Assembly: GCF_036711975.1 (NCBI RefSeq)
Contig: NC_091976.1
Span: forward strand, 25,296,001-25,360,000
Reading direction: 5' to 3'
Length of the DNA: 64,000 nucleotides
DNA from: Onthophagus taurus
Taxonomy: Eukaryota; Arthropoda; Insecta; Coleoptera; Scarabaeidae
Positions 22,101 through 32,799 of the stretch are shown here, one piece after another; position 1 is the first letter of the stretch; every line of letters begins with the position of its first letter. The notes under the pieces were generated by a model. It saw only the letters and a list, made by a program, of their open reading frames with translations. It made no database searches and was not told the origin of the DNA. A program made the translations under genes and the position numbers.

Positions 22101-23991
22101 CAAGACCTAGAACTAGAATCATTCGGGTTTAGCCATCTTGAGAGACGTGTGGCTAAATCCCAATGTTTCTAGTTCTCGGTCTAGTGTTAGTTGAAATACT
22201 GCACTATCACTAGAACTAACACAAGACCTAGAACTAGAATCATTCGGGTTTAGCCGTCTTGAGAGACGTGCGGCTAAACCCGAATATTTCTACTTCTCGG
22301 TCTAGTGTTAGTTCTAGTGATATTGCTAGTGTAAAACTAGAACTAACACAAGACCTAGAACTAGAATCATTCGGGTTTAGCCATCTTGAGAGACGTGTGG
22401 CTAAATCCCATTGTTTCTAGTTCTCGGTCTAGTGTTAGTTGAAATACTGCACTATCACTAGAACTAACACAAGACCTAAAACTAGAATCATTCGGGTTTA
22501 GCCGTCTTGAGAGACGTGCGGCTAAACCCGAATGTTTCTACTTCTCGGTCTAGTGTTAGTTCTAGTGATATTGCTAGTGTAAAACTAGAACTAACACAAG
22601 ACCTAAAACTAGAATCATTCGGGTTTAGCCACCTTGAGAGACATGCGGCTAAACCCGAATGTTTCTAGTTCTAGGTCTAGTGTCAGTTCTAGTTTTACAC
22701 TAGCAATATCACTAGAACTAACACAAGACCTAGAACTAGAATCATTCGGGTTTAGCCGTCTTTAGAGACGTGTGGCTAAACCCGAATGTTTCTAGTTCTC
22801 GGTCTAGTGTTAGTTCTAGTTTTAGTTCAATAAAAATATGGAACTTAATGATATCTGATGTTAACTAGCGCTATCTACTACTGTAACTAGAACTAATGGA
22901 CCTACAAGGTCTACAACCAGAAACATTCAGACATGTTGCATTTTATATGGGACAAAGTAAGTACGCTCTGGTTTCTACGAAAATATATTTTTGTATATTA
23001 CATTTTAAGTGAAATTCACTGTATAAGATTACTCAAATTACTGAAAAATTACATTAATATAATTAAATATTAAAGAAGTTTAAATCAATTCAAATTCTCT
23101 TTCCAGTCGTTTTCGCTAAACTTAATAAAACAAGAGTTTTAGAGTTCTCATTTGAAGATGAAGTTCGTTTCATCAGAATTCCCTCATTCTGTGACATGAA
23201 TACAAAACGGTCCTTTAAATAATATGCAAATTTTACCCAGTTAATGTCTTAGAAAACTAGCAAAGGGGAGTATTTCTTCTTCAAAGGGGAGGTTTTAACA
23301 GATATCCTTTTGCAATATTAAGTCGCTTCGTTGCTGGTACAGCTTTAATCCAAAAGGATCAAAGTCAACTCCCGTTCACTCGTTTATTATTCAAGAACGT
23401 TTACAGTCTATTCCGACGTTGGACGTCTTATATTTTCAGGCAAAGAAAAAAACTTTCCACCGCATTTACAACTTGCTTAAAAAATTTCTTTTATTCTTTT
23501 TTAACTATTTTTCAAACTCAAATTTACTCCTTTTAATTCTAATTTTAGTAAAAGTTCTTTATATTTAAATTTTGATGCTTTTAGGACAAAGTTCAAATAA
23601 TCGAGCACTCGAAAGGCATCGATTTGAGTCGCAACTCTCCTCGGCGTTGAGTAATAAATTTTCATTAATCCCAAGCTTCGGGCTTTCAATAAAGCGCTTT
23701 CGAAGGCCTCGGGCACTTATCGAATTGGGAGGCGAAAGCTCACCCTCGATAAAGCCTCCAAATAAGCCTCTCCCGCCCTGTTGCGGTACCAACGAGTTGT
23801 TTTAATTCGAGATTTTTATACGTTTTAAAAATAAATAATAATTTCTTACCTTTTATATGTGAAGCTGGTAATTTCGGTGTATATTTATTACTACCATACG
23901 AATCTACTTCATTCTCTGTAATATTAAACGACCCCAAGACGGTTTTATCGAAGAAAACAACAAGTAGAGTAAGGAAGAAACGTATCTTCAT
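16179..23991 (-). CDS. Secreted thrombospondin N-terminal (TSPN/LamG-like) domain protein
   Basis: Exons in transcript order: 23,991-23,850, 21,160-20,780, about 16,627-16,347 and 16,292-16,179; 305 aa, phases 1, 1 and 0. Exon 1 encodes a signal peptide (MKIRFFLTLLVVFF..., probable cleavage after VLG at 20). Exons 2-4 make one TSPN/laminin-G-like fold: DILKLINVT and FTVIFLYRQQ in exon 2, SVDFSTGTIRLDLDCQ (the typical beta-strand plus Cys) in exon 3, FLGSMQVAKILPY across the exon 3/4 junction and WSC near the end. The last intron is 54 bp with a GTACTT donor. Such domains open collagens, thrombospondins and NELL proteins, but here a stop follows at once, so this is a stand-alone secreted domain, probably binding matrix glycans or proteins. 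The exon 3 acceptor is the least certain site: it is phase-compatible but has a poor pyrimidine tract. An exon may be missing in the 4.2-kb intron 2, which is full of retroelement relics. Confidence 0.8.
17026..17116. mobile_element. Short inverted-repeat element (MITE-like)
   Basis: The 23-bp arms (17,026-17,048 and 17,094-17,116) start GCAAGTATGCAACCAA and match at 22 of 23 positions, around a 45-bp core. The size and structure fit a minimal MITE or foldback element. No target-site duplication is obvious. Confidence 0.6.
17203..17502 (-). mobile_element. Non-LTR retrotransposon reverse-transcriptase fragment
   Basis: The minus frame contains KIKAKATTGPDGISAFLVKD. This matches the opening block of LINE reverse transcriptases of the Jockey/R1 type, where a K.(K)ATGPDGI..F.LK motif is typical. 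Only this block survives, and the downstream part runs out of frame. It is a dead relic in intron 2 of the TSPN gene. Confidence 0.7.
17780..18970 (-). mobile_element. Ty3/gypsy-type pol relic (RNase H to integrase)
   Basis: In minus-strand order: an RNase H segment with YSTFDRELLAIYSAIKFF (about 18,860-18,790), the connection motif HVIVDTLSR (about 18,630), then an integrase core with FDHIHIDLIGA and YVFTVIEHFTRWPEAFPL (about 18,290-18,170), TYDQGRQFQSNFF (about 18,075) and YPQANGMLERFHRLLK (about 17,990). The frame breaks near 18,430 and 18,170, and a stop and divergence are seen before the RNase H segment. No LTRs, gag or envelope-like gene were seen. It is a decayed fragment on the same strand as its host gene. 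Confidence 0.85.
19070..19970. repeat. Second pyrimidine-rich block
   Basis: The plus strand is again rich in CAGTCTCTTTCTTATTACCAG-like words, as at 12.4-14.7 kb, but here the host gene is on the minus strand, so the transcript is purine-rich. Shared word order suggests a common source. Confidence 0.65.
19970..20779. other. Remainder of TSPN intron 2
   Basis: AT-rich, with nothing recognisable as a gene or known element. It ends at the exon 2 donor (GTGAGA, minus strand, 20,779). Confidence 0.4.
21640..22830. repeat. Array of about nine palindromic units, about 124-bp period
   Basis: Each unit has a hairpin with a stem of up to 16 bp (CATTCGGGTTTAGCCG / CGGCTAAACCCGAATG) around a 14-nt loop. 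Units are joined by a second, imperfect palindrome built of CTAGTTCTAGGTCTTGTGTTAG words. Hairpins start near 21,752, 21,871, 21,998, 22,121, 22,244, 22,369, 22,491, 22,616 and 22,744. The asymmetric loop reads CACGTCTCTCAAGA in the first three units and its reverse complement in the last six. Within 22.1-22.6 kb two variants alternate, giving a period of about 247 bp. The array lies in intron 1 of the TSPN gene. Confidence 0.92.
22831..23849. other. 5' part of TSPN intron 1, no gene seen
   Basis: AT-rich sequence between the palindromic array and the exon 1 donor (GTAAGA at 23,849 on the minus strand). Short ORFs around 23.5-23.8 kb overlap on both strands and resemble nothing known. Confidence 0.4.
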
Positions 23992-24790
23992 GATGATATC
24001 TGCAAGAAACTGAATAAAATGAGTTCTAACGAATCATAAATCAAGCGGTTATTAGGTTATTATGGTCGTAACGAGGTAATGGCCAGCAAGTGTTGTTTGC
24101 AAACGCCCAACAACGGTCTCCCATTAGAGATCCCGCCAAGGGATAACCCTCTCTATCGTATAATTAAACTATCCCTTGTTCGATAAAAGGTTCAACCAAA
24201 ACCTGCCTAACTTAACGAGATTATAATTTAAAAACTTTAAAATATAAATGATACAACTTGAATTCAATTACAACGAAGTTCAAACTATGATTTGAATCCC
24301 AACATTTAATTTAATACAAATCCAAAATGTAATTATCAACGAATAATAATAGAATCGCAGAACAAAAGGGGGCAAAACTAGTTTCCTAGCTAAACTATAT
24401 AAAATGGGGTTGGTGCCACTTCACGCCGAGTTTTGAAAAGACCGAGGGCTGTTAAAAGCATTGGCCATCGAGAGCTTTATCGTAATATGTAAAGAGCTCG
24501 ACGACCTTTTAAGGGTTGGAATTCTCGTATTTCTAACGCGTGAACGCATCGGATAAGGCGATGAGATAAAAATGTGAAAATTTAAAAGATAAAATGAATA
24601 CTCGAGACATATTGTAACAAACACCTTTTAAAATAAAATTCGTAGAAAGGTTTATATTCGACGTGGAAAGGATCAGTTTACGTTTTCAAAGAATTAAATT
24701 TGATCTGAAAGGAGTTCTTGCAATATTAAATAACGGCATAAATTGGAAATGTGAGAATAATAGATGTGTTTTTTTAATTTAACTATAATT
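23992..24790. other. Upstream region of the TSPN gene
   Basis: This is the expected promoter side of the minus-strand TSPN gene. A plus-strand TATATAAAA (near 24,395) points towards the satellite array, away from the gene. No ORF is supported. Confidence 0.3.
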
Positions 24791-27700
24791 TTTATCTATA
24801 TCTTTTAGGTTTATTATTAATGTTTTTATCTAAAACATTAAATCTGGGTATTTTGAGTCTTATAAGTCGAGAATCATCAACGATATCATATTATGGATTA
24901 AGACTTTTTGAGTAATTTGGAATGTTTTTTATCCGAAATATTTCTTTTAATATTGTTTAGTTTAAACCACTACTATATTTATGACTTATTTTAATATAAA
25001 AATTGCTAAAATTGAAAATATTCGCATTTTGACTTTAATAAGTTGGTAATTATCAACAATGTGGTAAAATTGATTATGAATCATATCTTTTCGATTAATT
25101 TAGAATGTTTTTTATCTAAAACAATATTTCTATAATTATTACTTTATGATTTAAAACTTATTTTGTTGCAAAAATCATTAAATTGCATGTTGAGTCCTTA
25201 TAAGTTGAGAATTATTAACGATATCATAAATTCGTTTATGGATTAAGACTTCTCTGTGAATTTGGAATGTTTTTTGTCCGAAATATTCGTCTCCACCTTG
25301 TTTCGTTTTTGATTTATCTCCTATTTTAGTATCAAAATTATTAAAATTGAAAATTGACCCATTTTGACTCCAATAAGTTGGCAATTATCAACAATGTGGT
25401 ATAACTGATCAGGAATTATGTTTTTTAGGATGATGTAGAATGTATTTTTATCAAAAACATCATATCTATAATGATTAGTATTTTATTTCAACCTATTTTG
25501 TTATAAAAACCTATTAATTTTGGATATTTTTGTATTTTGAGACTTATAAGTTGAGAATCAACAACGATATCACAAATTGGTTTATAGATTAAGACTTCTC
25601 AGTTAATTTTGAAGGTTTTTTGTCTGAAATATTCATTTCCATCTTGTTTACTTTTTGATTTATAACCTATTTTAGTATCAAAAATATTAAAATTGAAAAT
25701 TTACAGATTTTGATTTCAATAAGTTGGCAATCATCAACAATTTGATAAAATTGATTATGAATCATGTCATTTGGGATAATATAGAATGTTTTTTATCAAA
25801 AACATTATTTCTATAATGATTAGTATTGGATTTAAAACTTATTTTGTTATAAAAAACCATTAAATTTGGCTATTTTCGTAGTTTGAGACTTATAAGTGGA
25901 GAATCAACATCGATATCATAAATTGGTTTATGGATTAAGGTTTCCCAGTTAATTTGGAATGTTTTTTGTCCGAAATATTCGTCTCCATCTTGTTCAGCTT
26001 TTGATTTATCACATATTTTGGCATCAAAATTATTAAAATTGAAAACATTTTGACTCTAATAAGTTGGTAATTATCAACAATGTGGTATAACTGATTAGAA
26101 ATTATGTTTTTTAGGATGATGTAGAATGCAATTTTATCAAAAACATCATATCTATAATGATTAGTATTTCATTTCAACCTATTTTGTTATAAAAAAACTA
26201 TTAATTTTGGATATTTTTGTATTTTGAGACTTATAAGTTGAGAATCAACAACGATATCATAAATTGGTTTATGGATTAAGGTTTCTCAGTTTATTTTGAA
26301 GGTTTTTTGTCTGAAATATTCATTTCCATCATGTTTAGCTTTTGATTTATAACCCATTTTAGTATCAAAAATATAAAAATTGAAAATCTACAGATTTTGA
26401 TTCCAATAAGTTGGCAATCGTCAACAATTTGATAAAATTGATTATGAATCATGTCATTTGGGATAATTTAGAATGGTTTTTATCAAAAACATTATTTCTA
26501 TAATGATTAGTATTGGATTTAAAACTTATTTTGTTATAAAAAAACCATTAAATTTGGATATTTTCGTAGTTTGAGACTTATAAGTTGAGAATCAACAATG
26601 ATATCATAAATTGGTTTATGGATTAAGGTTTCTCTGTTAATTTGGAATGTTTTTTGTCCGAAATATTCGTCTCCATCTTATTCAGCTTTTGATTTATCAC
26701 ATATTTTGGCATCAAAATTATTAAAATTGAAAATCGACCCATTTTAACTCCAATAAGTTGGCAATTATCAACAATGTGGTATAAGTGGTTAGGAATTAAG
26801 TTTTTTAGGATGATGTAGAATGTATTTTTATCAAAAACATCATATCTATAATGATTAGTATTTCATTTCTACCTATTTTGTTATAAAAAAATTATGAACT
26901 TTGGATATTTTTGTATTTTGAGACTTATAAGTTGAGAATCAATAACGATATCATAAATTTGTTTATAGATTAAGACTTTTCAGTTTATTTTGAAGGTTTT
27001 TTGTCTCAAATATTCATTTCTATCTTGTTTAGCTTTTGATTTAGAAGCTATTTTAGTATCAAAAATATTAAAATTGAAAATCTACAGATTTTGATTCCAA
27101 TAAGTTGGTAATCATCAACAATTTGATAAAATTGATTATGAATCATGTCATTTGGGATAATTTAGAATGGTTTTCATGAAAAACATTATTTCAATAATGA
27201 TTAGTATTGGATTTAAAACTTATTTTGTTATAAAAAAAACCATTAAATTTGGATATTTTCGTAGTTTAAGACTTATAAGTGGAGAATCAACAACGATATC
27301 ATAAATTGGTTTATGGATTAAGGTTTCTCTGTTAATTTGGAATGTTTTTTGTCCGAAATATTCGTCTCCATCTTATTCAGCTTTTGATTTATCACATATT
27401 TTGGCATCAAAATTATTAAAATTGAAAATAGACCAATTTTGACTCTAATAAGTTGGTAATTATCAACAATGTTGTATAACTGATTAGAAATCATGTTTTT
27501 TAGGATGATTTAGAATGAATTTTTATCAAAAACATTATATCTTAATATATGATATATTATAATGATTAGTATTTTATTTCAACCTATTTTATTATAAAAA
27601 AATCATTAACTTTGGATATTTTTGTATTTTGAGACTTATAAGTTGAGAATCAATAACGATATCATAAATTTGTTTATAGATTAAGACTTTTCAGTTTATT

Positions 27701-30500
27701 TTGAAGGTTTTTTGTCTGAAATATTCATTTCCATCTTGTTTAGCTTTTGATTTATAACCTATTTTAGTATCAAAAATATGAAAATTGAAAATCTACAGAT
27801 TTTGATTCCAATAAGTTGGCAATCATCAACAATTTAATAAAATTGATTATGAATCATGTTATTTGGGATAATTTAGAATGTTTTTTATCAAAAACATTAT
27901 TTCTATAATGATTAGTATTGGATTTAAAACTTATTTTGTTATAAAAAACCATTAAATTTGGATATTTTCGTAGTTTGAGACTTATAAGTTGAGAATCAAC
28001 AATGATATCATAAATTGGTTTATGGATTAAGGTTTCTCTGTTAATTTGGAATGTTTTTTGTACGAAATATTCGTCTCCATCTTGTTTAGCTTTTGATTAC
28101 CACCTATTTTGGCATCAAAATTATTAAAATTGAAAATCGACCCATTTTGACTCAAATAAGTTGGCAATTATCAACAATGTGGTATAACTGATTAGAAATT
28201 ATGTTTTTTAGGATGATGTAGAATGCATTTTTATCAAAAACATCATATCTATAATGATTAGTATTTCATTTCAACATATTTTGTTATAAAAAAACTATTA
28301 ACTTTGGATATTTTTGTATTTTGAGACTTATAAGTTGAGAATCAATAAGGATATCATAAATTTGTTTATAGATTAAGACTTTTCAGTTTATTTTGAAGGT
28401 TTTTTGTCTGAAATATTCATTTCCATCTTGTTTAACTTTTGATTTAGAAGCTATTTTAGTATCAAAAATATTAAAATTGAAAATCTACAGACTTTGATTC
28501 CAATAAGTTGGTAATCATCAACAATTTGATAAAATTGATTATGAATCATGTCATTTGGGATAATTTAGAATGGTTTTCATGAAAAACATTATTTCTATAA
28601 TGATTAGTATTGGATTTAAAACTTATTTTTTTATAAAAAAACCATTAAATTTGGATATTTTCGTAGTTTAAGACTTATAAGTGGAGAATCAACAACGATA
28701 TCATAAATTGGTTTATGGATTAAGGTTTCTCTGTTAATTTGGAATGTTTTTTGTCCGAAATATTCGTCTCCATCTTATTCAGCTTTTGATTTATCACATA
28801 TTTTGGCATCAAAATTATTAAAATTGAAAATCGACCCATTTTGACTCAAATAAGTTGGCAATTATCAACAATGTGGTATAACTGATTAGAAATTATGTTT
28901 TTTAGGATGATGTAGAATGCATTTTTATCAAAAACATGATTAGTATTTCATTTTAACATATTTTGTTATAAAAAAACTATTAACTTTGGATATTTTTATA
29001 TTTTGAGACTTATAAGTTGAGAATCAATAACGATATCATAAATTTGTTTATAGATTAAGACTTCTCAGTTTATTTTGAAGGTTTTTTGTCTGAAATATTC
29101 ATTTCCATCTTCTTTAGCTTTTGATTTAGAACCTATTTTAGTATCAAAATTATTAAAATTAAAAATCGACCCATTTTGACTCCAATAAGTTGGCAATCAT
29201 CAACAATTTGATAAAATTGATTATGAATCATGTCATTTGGGATAATTTAGAATGGTTTTTATCAAAAACATTATTTCTATAATGATTAGTATTGGATTTA
29301 AAACTTATTTTGTTATAAAAAAAACCATTAAATTTGGATATTTTCGTAGTTTAAAACTTATAAGTGGAGAATCAACATCGATATCATAAATTGGTTTATG
29401 GATTAAGACTTTTCAGTTTATTTTGAAGGTTTTTTGTCTGAAATATTCATTTCCATCTTGTTTAGCTATTGATTTAGAAGCTATTTTAGTATCAAAATTA
29501 TTAAAATTAAAAATCGACCCATTTTGACTCCAATAAGTTGGCAATCATCAACAATTTGATAAAATTGATTATGAATTATGTCATTTGGGATAATATAGAA
29601 TGCTTTTTATCAAAAACATTATTTCTATAATGATTAGTATTGAATTTAAAACTTATTTTGTTATAAAAAAACCATTAAATTTGGATATTTTCGTAGTTTA
29701 AGACTTATAAGTGGAGAATCAACATCGATATCATAAATTGGTTTATGAATTAAGGTTTCTCAGTTAATTTGGAATGTTTTTTGTCCGAACTATTCGCCTC
29801 CATCTTGTTCAGCTTTTGATTTATCACCTATTTTGGCATCAAAATTATTAAAATTAAAAATCGACCCATTTTGACTCCAATAAGTTGGCAATTATCAACA
29901 ATGTGGTATAACTGATTAGAAATTATGTTTTTTAGGATGATGTAGAATGCATTTTTATCAAAAACATCATATCTATAATGATTAGTATTTCATTTCAACA
30001 CATTTTGTTATAAAAAACCTATTAACTTTGGATATTTTTGAATTTTGAGACATATAAGTTGAGAATCAACAACGATATCATAAATTGGTTTATGAATTAA
30101 GGTTTCTTTGTTAATTTGGAATGTTTTTTGTCCGAAATATTCGTCTCCATCTTGTTCAGCTTTTGATTTATCACCTATTTTGGCATCAAAATTGTTAAAA
30201 TTGAAAATCGACCCATTTTGACTCCAATAAGTTGGCAATCATCAACAATGTGGTAAAATTGATTCTGAATTATACCTTTTCGATTAATGTAGAATGTTTT
30301 TTATCATAAACATCATTTCCATAATCATTACTTTATGATTTCTAACCTAATTTGTTATAAAAAACCATTAAATTTGGATATTTTTGTATTTTGAGTCTTG
30401 TAAGTTGAGAATCATCGTCGATGCTATAAATTTATTTATAGATTAAAACTTATTGCTTAATTTGGAATGCTTTTTGTCTAAAATGTTTTATTTATTAAAA
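24790..30500. repeat. AT-rich satellite array with nested periodicity (about 172/345/690 bp)
   Basis: About 33 basic units of roughly 172 bp. Two diverged half-units, beginning ATAAGTTGAGAATCAACAA and ATAAGTTGGCAATTATCAAC, alternate to give a unit of about 345 bp. Two versions of that unit then alternate: one has TTTTTGTATTTTGAG and GAAGGTTTTTTGTCTGAAAT, the other TTTTCGTAGTTTGAG and AATGTTTTTTGTCCGAAAT. This gives a higher-order period of about 690 bp (first marker near 25,531, 26,218, 26,912, 27,623, 28,315 and 28,995). Copies at both edges are more diverged. ORFs reading MPTYWSQNGSIFNF on the minus strand are satellite by-products. Confidence 0.93.
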
Positions 30501-32300
30501 TTAATGTAGTTTATAACAAAAAAAGTAAACTGCAACAACTTCAAAATCAAAAATCTAAAACTTTAAACTTATTTATTAAAAATTCTCAATTTGATTTATT
30601 AAAAACTTAAAGTATGTATAACATATGCATGGTTTTCGGTCAAACAAAGTTGCCGAAGTTTTGTGATTTCTTTTCTTTGTGCTACAAGAAACTTTGCGAG
30701 AGAAGACGTAAACCGGGCACCCAAGACTGCGTTGACGCAGACTTGGGTTAATTTTGCTTATAAATTAAAAGTTCTTCGGTTAGTTCAGCTTGTAAATATT
30801 CATTTTGCTTGGTCGCAGAAGTTTGACTAGATTTCTTAACAGTCCAAGACCCGTGAAATGGGAAAATATTCTTCCCGACTTAAGTCAATTACCATTTCCC
30901 GTATTATTCCCTGTTCGCTCGCTGAACTTTACTCAATTTGCAAAACTAACGCGCAAACGAACACCACTAAGTCTATTGGAAAGTTTAAAACGGAGCTTTC
31001 AGCTTTAATTTTCAAGAAATTTAAATCATTCTAAAAAAAAACTTTCCCTCTATTTCATAATTTACCACAAGCTTTGCGGTAGTTCGGGCGCTTTCGCAAA
31101 AGTTATCTTTTATCTAAATTGAATCTGCTCATTTAGCGCTCCTCGCAAAACTCACCTAAAAGCTCGTGCCGCAACCGAGTTCTTCCTTAGCTTTGATACA
31201 CACGATTTATTAAGCTCGAACCACATTAAACGGACCCGAAACCCTCCACGTACCTAGATAAAAGTAGAGAGCTTTTTGCCCTCGCTTACCGAGAAGCAAC
31301 CACAGAAACTGAATTCTCTTTACATCTTTTTTCTTTTTTTACAAAAACCACACGGAACCGAGAACCGAACGTTGAATTCTCTTAAAGAAAACGACAAAGG
31401 AAACGGCTCGCCGCGAAAAGCTTCGTCTCCGCGGGATTCGATGCCCAAGAAATCTCATTATTTATTCATTTCTCAATGGTCATCCATCACCAGTACGTTG
31501 AGGCAAAGTCTGCCGAAGCTTAATCGATCCTATCGAAATAACGGAGCTTTTACGCGGAGAACTTGGGATGTGGTGAACCAAAAAAAAATTCGCACGCGGA
31601 AATTGATGTTTTAAACAGCTATGAAATACCAATTTTTGTATACACAACGCTATGTGTAAAGGTAACTCGGGAAATTGAGGTTTTTTTTTTTGAAACCGTA
31701 TTTCAGCGCGATTTTGTAAAGTTGTTTTAGAACTAGTAGGATTTTTAAAAACAATTTTTTTTAATTAATAACTAATTAAGGTAGTTTAAATTTATAAATT
31801 CCGAATGAAAATTGAAACAGAATTATTAACGAAGAGCAAAACATTCCCATTGGTAGTTTAATCATTGTTCGATTAACAAGAATTCATTATCAATTGTGTT
31901 TGTTTATAGAGTTTGTTTGGGGCTTGATTAAAGTTTAAATCTATGGAGCAAAAAAATAACTCTCCATCCAAATCAACACTTTTATGTCCACCGAAAATAA
32001 ACCCCCAATTTCTTCGTTCTAATTCAACACAACCATAAATTTACATTTCGCTTCTATTTATAGAAACCCCTTTAATTTAATAATCCCTAACAAAACTAGG
32101 AAACTGCGTAAATCAGGATTAAACAAAAAATAATTAATTTACATCTAGAATCTAAAAAAAGAATTCCTTTTTTAACTAATCCTTATAAGGTCGTCAGTAA
32201 TCGATATTAATTTCAAACAACCCCGTTCTATTTCTATGTTATTTTTTAGCGCTTATTCATAAATACTTACACTGTAGATAACGTTTAATCAGGTGTGTCT
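30501..32300. other. Gene-poor interval right of the satellite
   Basis: AT-rich single-copy-looking sequence. A 112-codon plus frame (31,276-31,614) resembles no family and has no splice or start support, so no gene is called. Confidence 0.4.
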
Positions 32301-32328
32301 CGTTTTATTTATTTTTTATTGTGCGTAG

Positions 32329-32690
32329 TCGAACGCAGCCGTTGGCATCTCGTTGACAACAAGAAGAAGGAAAACACCACGATGAGAGATCGTGTGCTAC
32401 TGATCACGACGATGATGATGCTGCGGATTCGGACCGTCGCGATTCTCCGAACGACGAACGCCACACTAACTTCGTCGGAACACGAGCCAAAAACGGTGCG
32501 CATGCCTTGTTACATCGACCAATGGACATCATCAGGAACAGAGGTGGACGAGAGAGGAAAATGTGGAGTGTACACGACGAACGAAACGGGAAGCGAGAAA
32601 CGGCAAAAGCCGCTGCAGCTATCAATACATCAGGCTTGTTTTTGGACGAAAAGATAATTGGATTACAGCTAATTACAAATAACGTTTAGT
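32329..32690 (+). other. GC-rich exon-like island
   Basis: A pyrimidine tract and GCGTAG acceptor (ending at 32,328) precede about 350 bp that is clearly more GC-rich than its flanks. Two plus frames are open through most of it: one from MRDRVLLITTMMMLRIRT, the other acidic with DHDDDDAADSDRRDSP and continuing to 32,689. No matching donor or upstream exon was found. It could be a 5' or alternative exon of an unplaced gene, a long non-coding RNA exon, or a regulatory island. Confidence 0.3.
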
Positions 32691-32799
32691 TACAGATGTG
32701 TTTTTACTCGGAACGATGTACTTTCAGTTTTTAGCTAATTCATCTAATTAAAAGGGATTCATTATTTCAAGTGTAATGAAATCGATACATTTGATCTTT

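Noticed and set aside
21640..22830. CRISPR-like array
   Set aside because: The context is a eukaryotic intron; spacers are themselves repeated and palindromic, not unique.
25178..30238. Minus-strand ORFs beginning MPTYWSQNGSIFNF
   Set aside because: They are the same satellite monomer read twice; intervening copies carry stops, so there is no sign of coding.
31276..31614. Plus-strand ORF of 112 codons
   Set aside because: No domain, no splice sites matching a gene model and no conserved-looking segment.
32404..32625. Minus-strand ORF MIAAAAFAVSRFPFRS
   Set aside because: It mirrors the open plus frames of the GC-rich island and has no acceptor or start context of its own.
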